Assembly (NCBI GenBank): GCA_947179195.1 | Contig: CAMXAS010000029.1 | Coordinates: 1 to 10,390 of the forward strand | DNA length: 10,390 nt | From: an uncultured Bacteroidales bacterium | GTDB lineage: Bacteria > Bacteroidota > Bacteroidia > Bacteroidales > P3 | Direction: 5' to 3' | Shown here: in pieces, positions 5,220 through 10,390 of the stretch | Numbering within the stretch: position 1 is the stretch's first letter | Layout of the letters: each line of letters starts with the position of its first letter | Notes under the pieces: generated by a model | Told to the model about the DNA's origin: nothing | What the model saw: the letters and a program-made list of their open reading frames with translations, nothing else | Database searches by the model: none | Translations under genes and position numbers: made by a program

Positions 5220-8200
5220 TACCGCACCCATTTGCCGTGGCTGACGCGGCCGTCCTGCCATTCCACGCGGTAGAAGTGCAGACCCGCCGGGCAATCGGAC
5301 GTCCGCAGTACGGCCTGTCGTCCGTTGACGTCGGCCTGCCGCAACAGGCGGCCGCGCGTGTCTATCAGCGCGATGCGCCTTAGGTCGGCATCGGCTTCGA
5401 AATACAGGTATTCGGTGGCCGGATTCGGATAGACGTTGAGCTGCCGGTCGGCGGTCAGGGCCGTTTCGTTGCCGGCCTTGACGGTGGCCGTAAAGGATTC
5501 GTTCCCCGTCACGATATGCGTAAACGAGGTTTCGGTGCTGACCACGTTGAACGCATTGTCGGTCCAGTCCATGAACGTATAGCCGGGCTGCATGCTGACG
5601 GCAACCTGCACCGTATCGCCGAAGCGGTAGGAGCCGGCGCCGGTGGCCACCCCGCCCTTGGACGGATAGACGCTCACGTTGATTTGATAGTCGGTCGGTT
5701 TGAACAGCGCGATATAGAGGCGGCTTTCTTCGATGGACGGAATCTCAAGGTTGGCCTCCGTCGAAACCGTCTCGCCGTTCAGCGTCCAGGCCGCGAAGTC
5801 GAAGTGTTCGGCCGGCAGGGCTTCCAGCACCGTCGAGGCGCCGTGGTTGAACGTGCCCGTGCCGCGGAACGTGCCGCTGTTGGCCGGCGAGGCTTCGGCC
5901 GTGATTTCGTAAGTGAAGGCGTCGAAAACGGCCGTCAGGCCCAACGGACGGTCCACGCGGTAGGTCAGTCTCGGCTGTTGCAGGACTTCGGACGTAAAGA
6001 GATCTGCGAGGTAGCTGTCTTCCGCCGATTCCTCATCCAGTTGCCAGCAGCGGAACGTGTGCACGCTGTCGGCCTTCGCCAACAGCACCACATCCGAGAG
6101 ATAGGCGTATTCGCCGCCGCCCTTCAGCGTGCCGCCGGCTTCGGTGCTCAGCGTCACGGCATAGGTCTTTGGCATGAATACGGCGGTGTAGGTCACATTG
6201 GCCGTGGCGGGGAATTCAAACGGGTTTTCGGTCGAAATACGGTTGCCGTCCCCGTCCGTCCAGGCCAAGAACTCATGGCCCGGTACGGGCGTCGCTTCGA
6301 GCGTCACGGATTCGCGCATCAGGAAACGGCCCGCGCCGCGCGCTTCGCCCTCGCCTTCGGTCAATAGCGAAACGGTCAGCGTGTCGGTCTCCAAGATGGC
6401 CGTCAAGCTGCTGTCGCGGCCCACGGTCATACGGTAGGGGTTCTCTTTCGACACCACGTGATGGCCGTTGTGCCAGCCTTTGAAATAAAAGCCCGCGTCA
6501 GGCACGGCTTCCAGCGTGGCCGTCGTGCCGTAGCCATAGAGGCCGCCGCCCGTCGTATAGCCGACGTTTTCCGGCGACAGGCTCAGGTCGATGTGGAACA
6601 TCACGGGCGAGAATACGGCGGTGGCCGTGGCGGCTTCGCTTACCGTCCATGTATATACATGTTCGTCCGACATACGGACGCCATTGATTTCCCAATGCGA
6701 GAACGTATAGCCGTAAGCGGGCGTGGCCTCCACCCGCGCTTCATCGCCATAGGTATATAGGCCGCCGCCGTCCGGCAGGCCTTCCACATAGCCGCTGCCG
6801 TCAATGGCCGCTTCCCCGCTCACGAAGAATTGTTGCGGTTCGAAGATGGCCAGGATGGACGTGTCGCGGGTCATGATAAAGTTGGTGATGGGGGTCGTGG
6901 AGAAGACCGTTGCGGTGGCCTGTCCGTCTTTATCGGCCAGCACCCATTTGACGAACCGGTGGCCGTAGGAGGGTTCGGCCGTCAGCGTCACGGTGCCGAG
7001 GTAGGGCTGTTCCATGCCGCCCGTGTGCGAAACCGCGCCCATGGCCGGGTCGGCGCTCTCGGCCGAGAGTTTGAACGTCACCGGTTCGAAGGTGGCGATA
7101 ACGAGCGTGTCGGACGTTACGGTCAGCGTCCACGGGGTAGTGGTGCTGAGTTTGCGGCCGTTGCGGTCGGTAAAGCAGGCAAAGCGGTAGTGCGCCGCAT
7201 CCAGGACGGTGGCGTTGAACGTCGCCTGTCCGTTGTGGATGATGGCGGCGGAGGCGCCGGTCTGTACCGTGCCGTCAACCGTCATCGAAGCTGACCCAAG
7301 GTCGGTTCGGGTATTCTGAAGCGTCAGCGTGTAGGTGTTCGTGTCGAACCGGGCTTCCGCCGTCGTTTCGCCCTTGACCGTAAACGTGTAAGGGTTCGTT
7401 TGAACCGTCAGCCCTTGGGCGGGCAGGCCGTCGCCCGTCAATGCCCAGGCCGAGAAATGGTTGCCTTCGGCCGGAATGGCGGTCACGGTGGCTTGGCGGC
7501 CGTAGAGGTAGTTGCCGTCGCCGCGCGTCCGCCCCTTGTAGGTTTGGTTGGCGCGTGTCGTCAGGTGGTAGGGCAGGGGCGCGAAGACGGCGCGGTAACT
7601 CGCGTTCTGCGTGGCGATGCCCTCGTAGGGCGTTTCGGTGCCGATGATTTCGTCCGACCCGACCTTTTCCCAATGGTCAAAGCGGTAGCCGGAGGCCGGC
7701 TGCGCGCTCAGCAGGAAGCCCTCGCCATGGCGCAGCGTGAGCGCGCCGGCGGGCGCTCCGCCGCCCGCCGCAGGCAGAATCTCTGCCTCGCCGGCCTCCG
7801 CTACGGGCAGGCTTTCGGCTATTTGCAGCGTATATTGGCGTTTTTCGAATACGGCTTTCAGTTGGGTGTCGGCGTTCAGGTTCTCGACCGTATAGGTCGG
7901 ATTTTGACCGACGGTGACGCCCGTGGCATCCTCCCAGCGCGATAGTTGATAGCCTTCCGCGGGTTGGGCCGTCAGCGTGATGTTTTGGCCTTTCGGTTGG
8001 TTGCCCGCATTGACGACCGTGCCGGCGGTTTCGGGTTCCACGCTCACGGCAATCGTCGCCAGGTTCATGGCGAAGTCGGCCTCTATGCGGGCCGTCCCCG
8101 ATACCTTATAGCGGATTTGCTCCGTCTTGCCGAGGCTGGCGCTGCCGCCCGCCTTTTGCCAGTCCGCCACCTTGTAGTCCCCGGTGGTGGCGCGGGCATA

Positions 8201-10390
8201 GAGCGTCAGCGTGCTGTCGTAAGGCAGCGAGGCGCTCAAAATCCGGGCAAAATTCACGTTGTCGAAGCTCACTTCCCCCACGTTCAGGTTGCCGGCCACG
8301 GCCAAAGTCACCGTATAGGCGTGCGGTTTGAAGACGGCCTGCACCGCCGTATCGCGGTTCATCTTCAGGTTCAGCAAGTCGGCCTTGCCCAGTAGGTTGC
8401 CTTTCAGGTCGTACCAACCGTCGAAACTATAGCCGTTTTCCGCTTGGGCTTCCAATTGCGCCACCGCACCGTCATCATAAAGCCCCGTGCCGACAATGGC
8501 GCCGCCCTGTGCGGGAACGGACACCGCGTCCGCCTGCTTGCGTTTTACGCTAAAGGCGGCCGTATAGGCTTGGGTGGCCGTCACGGTCACGGTCGCTTCG
8601 GGTGTTTTGGCCACCGTGTCCGTTTTATCGCCGTTGCGGTACCAATAGCGGAATTCATAGCCGGCAGCCGCCTGCGCCTTCAGCGTGGCTTCGGTGCCGT
8701 GCGTGTAAGTGCCGCCGCCGCTCACGCTGCCGTAGGCCGTCGGTTCGCTTTCAACGCTGATGGCGTATTGCATCAGTTCGAATGCCGCCGTCAACCGCCG
8801 GTCGGCGGTTGCCTGAAATGTATATACGGTCTGTGCGGACAGGTCGGCGCCCGTCACGGCGTCACGCCAAGCCACGAAGCGGTAACCCGCCGCCGGTTGG
8901 GCCGTCAGACGCGCCTGCGACTGATAGACATACAGGCCGTCGCCGTCCACGCTGCCGCCCTCTTCGGGCTCCGCCGTGGCCGTAATGCGGTAGCGGACGG
9001 GCTCGAAATGGGCCGTGCACGTATAATCGCTGTTGATATGCCCCGAAACGAGCGTCAGCGGATTGTCCGTCAGGTTGTCTTCCGTTTGGCCGTCCGCCCG
9101 CGTAATGGTCCAATGGTCGAACGTATAGCCCGTCTTGGCTTCGGCGGTCAGCTCGATTTTCTGCGATTTGGAGGCGGGGTAGGTACCGCCGCCGCTCACG
9201 TTGCCGCCGGCCGTCGGTTCGCCCGCCGCCGTCACGCGGTAGGTCATTTCCTCGAATACCCCCGTCACGCGCGTGGCCGCCGTCACCGTATAATTATACG
9301 GATTGTCCGTGCTCAGCGTGTTGCCGTCGGCGTCCTGCCAAGCCACGAAGCGGCAGTAGGCGTTGGGGGTCGCCTCCAACTTGGCTGTGGTCTGGTATTT
9401 ATACGCGCCGCTGCCTTTCACATTGCCGAAAGCCGCGTTGTTGACCGCCACGGTCAGGTTGAAGGATTGCAGCTCGAAACGGGCCGTCAGGTTCAGGTTG
9501 CGCACGATGGCGAACGTATAGTCGGCCTGGTTGTTGAGCAGCGTCATACCGTCGTAGAACCCGGCGAAGCGCGAGCCGGTGCCGGCCGTGGCCTGCAAGC
9601 GTACAGGCGTATTGTGGATGAATTGGCCGTTGTCGGCTTGGGGCGATACGGCCACCGTGCCGTTGCCCTCGGTCTGTAGCGCGAAGTCGTAATAGTTGGT
9701 GTCGAAATGCGCCGTCAGCGTGCGGTTGCGGTCAACGGTAAATATATATACATTGTCTGCGCCCTCGATACGGCTGCCGTTCTCGCTCCAGTGCGTGAAG
9801 TGGTTGCCCGGCGTGGCGACGGCGGTCAGCGTGGCCTGGGTCCCTTGTTTGTAGGTCTGACTGCCGCTTACCGAGCCGCGGCTGGGGGCGGAGGCTTTCC
9901 CTTCTATATAATAACCTCTGAACAATTCGATGTCTTTGCCGTTGTCGTCCGAAACGCGCGGGTAGTTCGTCGAACGCACGCGGATGCGGTAACCCGTGCC
10001 GACCGGCAGTGTGGGGGGCAGGGAAGCCATGATGCTGCCGCTCTCGTCGGTCGTCAGCCGGCCTAATTCCGTGGGTTGGTCAAACGAACCGGCGGCGTCC
10101 GAAAGTTCGGCAATCACGATATTGTCGTCGCCCATCTGCGGCGACATCGTGCCCGTAATGCGGAACGGAACCTCCACCGTCACGTTTTCGCCCTCGCGCA
10201 GGCCGATGGCCGTCAAGGTGAAGTTGTTGAGCCGGAGTGTCGGGTTATAGACAAAGAAAATATCGTCAATCAGCAGTTCGTCGTTGGCCTTGCCGCCGCC
10301 CGGCGTCTTGTTGGTCGTAAAGGAAGCGAGCACGTATTGGGCGTCGTTGGTCGCGCCCGTTTTGACGAAAGGCACGGAAAAGCGTTGCCA
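5219..10390 (-). CDS. Giant T9SS-secreted protein: PCMD-like end, 19 InlB-type repeats, sorting domain (5' end outside window)
   Basis: At least 1,723 residues; the frame is still open at the right edge (first visible residues WQRFSV). Residue numbers here count from the GTG codon at 10375, which is not the true start. Domains in order: the end of a PCMD-like domain (to about 44) with GGGKANDELLIDDIFFVYN; a beta-sandwich at about 66-152 (ELSDAAGSFDQPTELG, then GTGYRIRVRSTNYP), a type common in Bacteroidota surface proteins; 19 InlB B-type repeats (155-1636); and a T9SS type A sorting domain (1637-1718). The signal peptide must lie outside the window. Known: PCMD and T9SS proteins are exported, and T9SS domains direct passage through the outer membrane and often anchoring there. 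InlB B repeats are beta-grasp units forming stalks in adhesins. I infer a long surface adhesin or glycan-binding protein. Its stop lies 90 bases before prfA, which has its own promoter. No frameshift is visible. Confidence 0.92.
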   Translation of the reverse strand, partial: WQRFSVPFVKTGATNDAQYVLASFTTNKTPGGGKANDELLIDDIFFVYNPTLRLNNFTLTAIGLREGENVTVEVPFRITGTMSPQMGDDNIVIAELSDAAGSFDQPTELGRLTTDESGSIMASLPPTLPVGTGYRIRVRSTNYPRVSDDNGKDIELFRGYYIEGKASAPSRGSVSGSQTYKQGTQATLTAVATPGNHFTHWSENGSRIEGADNVYIFTVDRNRTLTAHFDTNYYDFALQTEGNGTVAVSPQADNGQFIHNTPVRLQATAGTGSRFAGFYDGMTLLNNQADYTFAIVRNLNLTARFELQSFNLTVAVNNAAFGNVKGSGAYKYQTTAKLEATPNAYCRFVAWQDADGNTLSTDNPYNYTVTAATRVTGVFEEMTYRVTAAGEPTAGGNVSGGGTYPASKSQKIELTAEAKTGYTFDHWTITRADGQTEDNLTDNPLTLVSGHINSDYTCTAHFEPVRYRITATAEPEEGGSVDGDGLYVYQSQARLTAQPAAGYRFVAWRDAVTGADLSAQTVYTFQATADRRLTAAFELMQYAISVESEPTAYGSVSGGGTYTHGTEATLKAQAAAGYEFRYWYRNGDKTDTVAKTPEATVTVTATQAYTAAFSVKRKQADAVSVPAQGGAIVGTGLYDDGAVAQLEAQAENGYSFDGWYDLKGNLLGKADLLNLKMNRDTAVQAVFKPHAYTVTLAVAGNLNVGEVSFDNVNFARILSASLPYDSTLTLYARATTGDYKVADWQKAGGSASLGKTEQIRYKVSGTARIEADFAMNLATIAVSVEPETAGTVVNAGNQPKGQNITLTAQPAEGYQLSRWEDATGVTVGQNPTYTVENLNADTQLKAVFEKRQYTLQIAESLPVAEAGEAEILPAAGGGAPAGALTLRHGEGFLLSAQPASGYRFDHWEKVGSDEIIGTETPYEGIATQNASYRAVFAPLPYHLTTRANQTYKGRTRGDGNYLYGRQATVTAIPAEGNHFSAWALTGDGLPAQGLTVQTNPYTFTVKGETTAEARFDTNTYTLTLQNTRTDLGSASMTVDGTVQTGASAAIIHNGQATFNATVLDAAHYRFACFTDRNGRKLSTTTPWTLTVTSDTLVIATFEPVTFKLSAESADPAMGAVSHTGGMEQPYLGTVTLTAEPSYGHRFVKWVLADKDGQATATVFSTTPITNFIMTRDTSILAIFEPQQFFVSGEAAIDGSGYVEGLPDGGGLYTYGDEARVEATPAYGYTFSHWEINGVRMSDEHVYTWTVSEAATATAVFSPVMFHIDLSLSPENVGYTTGGGLYGYGTTATLEAVPDAGFYFKGWHNGHHVVSKENPYRMTVGRDSSLTAILETDTLTVSLLTEGEGEARGAGRFLMRESVTLEATPVPGHEFLAWTDGDGNRISTENPFEFPATANVTYTAVFMPKTYAVTLSTEAGGTLKGGGEYAYLSDVVLLAKADSVHTFRCWQLDEESAEDSYLADLFTSEVLQQPRLTYRVDRPLGLTAVFDAFTYEITAEASPANSGTFRGTGTFNHGASTVLEALPAEHFDFAAWTLNGETVSTEANLEIPSIEESRLYIALFKPTDYQINVSVYPSKGGVATGAGSYRFGDTVQVAVSMQPGYTFMDWTDNAFNVVSTETSFTHIVTGNESFTATVKAGNETALTADRQLNVYPNPATEYLYFEADADLRRIALIDTRGRLLRQADVNGRQAVLRTSDCPAGLHFYRVEWQDGRVSHGKWVR
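5222..5467 (-). other. T9SS type A C-terminal sorting domain of the giant protein
   Basis: The last 82 residues begin after the final repeat and carry LNVYPNPATEYLYF (1646-1659), then RRIALIDTRGRLLRQ, then DCPAGLHFYRVEWQDGRVSHGKWV. That is the YPNP start, the 'D..GR.l' strand, the 'l..GlYf.r' strand and the closing basic strand of this domain. By family knowledge it is recognised by the outer-membrane type IX translocon and removed by a PorU-type sortase. The equivalent domain of the secreted protein at 2263-3225 is more degenerate. Confidence 0.9.
5468..9913 (-). repeat. Array of 19 tandem InlB B-type protein repeats
   Basis: Units of 72-88 residues follow each other without linkers. The pattern is: aromatic-x-[hydrophobic] strand; G-x-[hydrophobic]-x-GxGxY; GxxxxLxAxPxxGYxFxxW; a turn often with [ST]xxNPY; and a final strand ending TAxF plus two or three residues. 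First residues of units 1-19 (numbered from the GTG at 10375): 155, 228, 304, 378, 461, 536, 612, 686, 772, 847, 935, 1014, 1100, 1182, 1259, 1332, 1404, 1488, 1562. Unit 8 lacks the GxGxY turn, unit 10 has an Ala/Gly-rich insert, and unit 17 has a long acidic insert after the Trp. The Trp is present in 17 of 19 units; units 2 and 12 have Phe. The units differ enough that this is an old array, not a fresh expansion. Confidence 0.9.

Noticed and set aside
6648..6661. 14-base palindrome CATGTATATACATG inside the giant gene
   Set aside because: It encodes the recurring VYT motif at the end of a repeat (HVYTW). Similar GTATATA strings occur at the same motif in other units, so it is a by-product of coding.
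5516..9679. Several long plus-strand open frames opposite the giant repeat gene (up to 411 codons)
   Set aside because: They mirror the repeat protein, which has consistent domain structure over its whole length. Their Arg/Gly/His-rich translations repeat with the array and carry no start signals or domains.
5468..9913. CRISPR-like or DNA-level tandem repeat
   Set aside because: The periodicity is in the protein (72-88 residues) with diverged DNA and no spacer structure.

Overview
The window looks like a GC-rich member of the Bacteroidota, most likely Bacteroidales. Three things point there. A giant secreted protein combines the end of a PCMD-like domain, InlB-type B repeats and a type IX secretion (T9SS) C-terminal sorting domain. 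prfA and pyrF lie side by side. Two promoters fit the Bacteroidota pattern, a TAnnTTTG -7 box about 20 bases after a TTG -33 element. I cannot fix the genus from this sequence.

Layout from left to right. Bases 1-483 (+) hold the 3' end of a SUMF1/FGE-fold gene, closed by a good intrinsic terminator at 509-539. Everything else is on the minus strand and is read right to left. The giant repeat protein (5219-10390) enters from the right edge without its start. Next come prfA (release factor 1), pyrF (orotidine 5'-phosphate decarboxylase) and a small secreted protein with a T9SS-like C-terminus. These three are nearly contiguous (3-base gap, then an 11-base overlap) and probably form one operon from a promoter at 5164-5194. 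Last is an AbiE-type pair, abiEi then abiEii, with a 4-base ATGA overlap. It has its own promoter inside a perfect 13+13 inverted repeat at 2224-2258.

The giant gene and the prfA operon make a core-genome stretch with surface-protein cargo on both sides of two housekeeping genes. The abiE pair is visibly AT-richer than its surroundings and has the compact, self-regulated layout of a type IV toxin-antitoxin or phage-defence cassette, so it is probably acquired. No gene-free stretch is longer than about 100 bases. I found no tRNA, rRNA, CRISPR array, transposase or reverse transcriptase.

The most interesting observations are: (1) 19 consecutive InlB-type repeats whose first four units resemble units 11-14 in the same order, suggesting an old internal block duplication; (2) two units in which the otherwise constant Trp is replaced by Phe, at matching places in the two blocks; (3) an abiE operator that buries the promoter -7 box; (4) a SUMF1-fold protein without the FGE catalytic cysteines, whose C-terminus sits where retroelement-diversified variable regions lie in related proteins.
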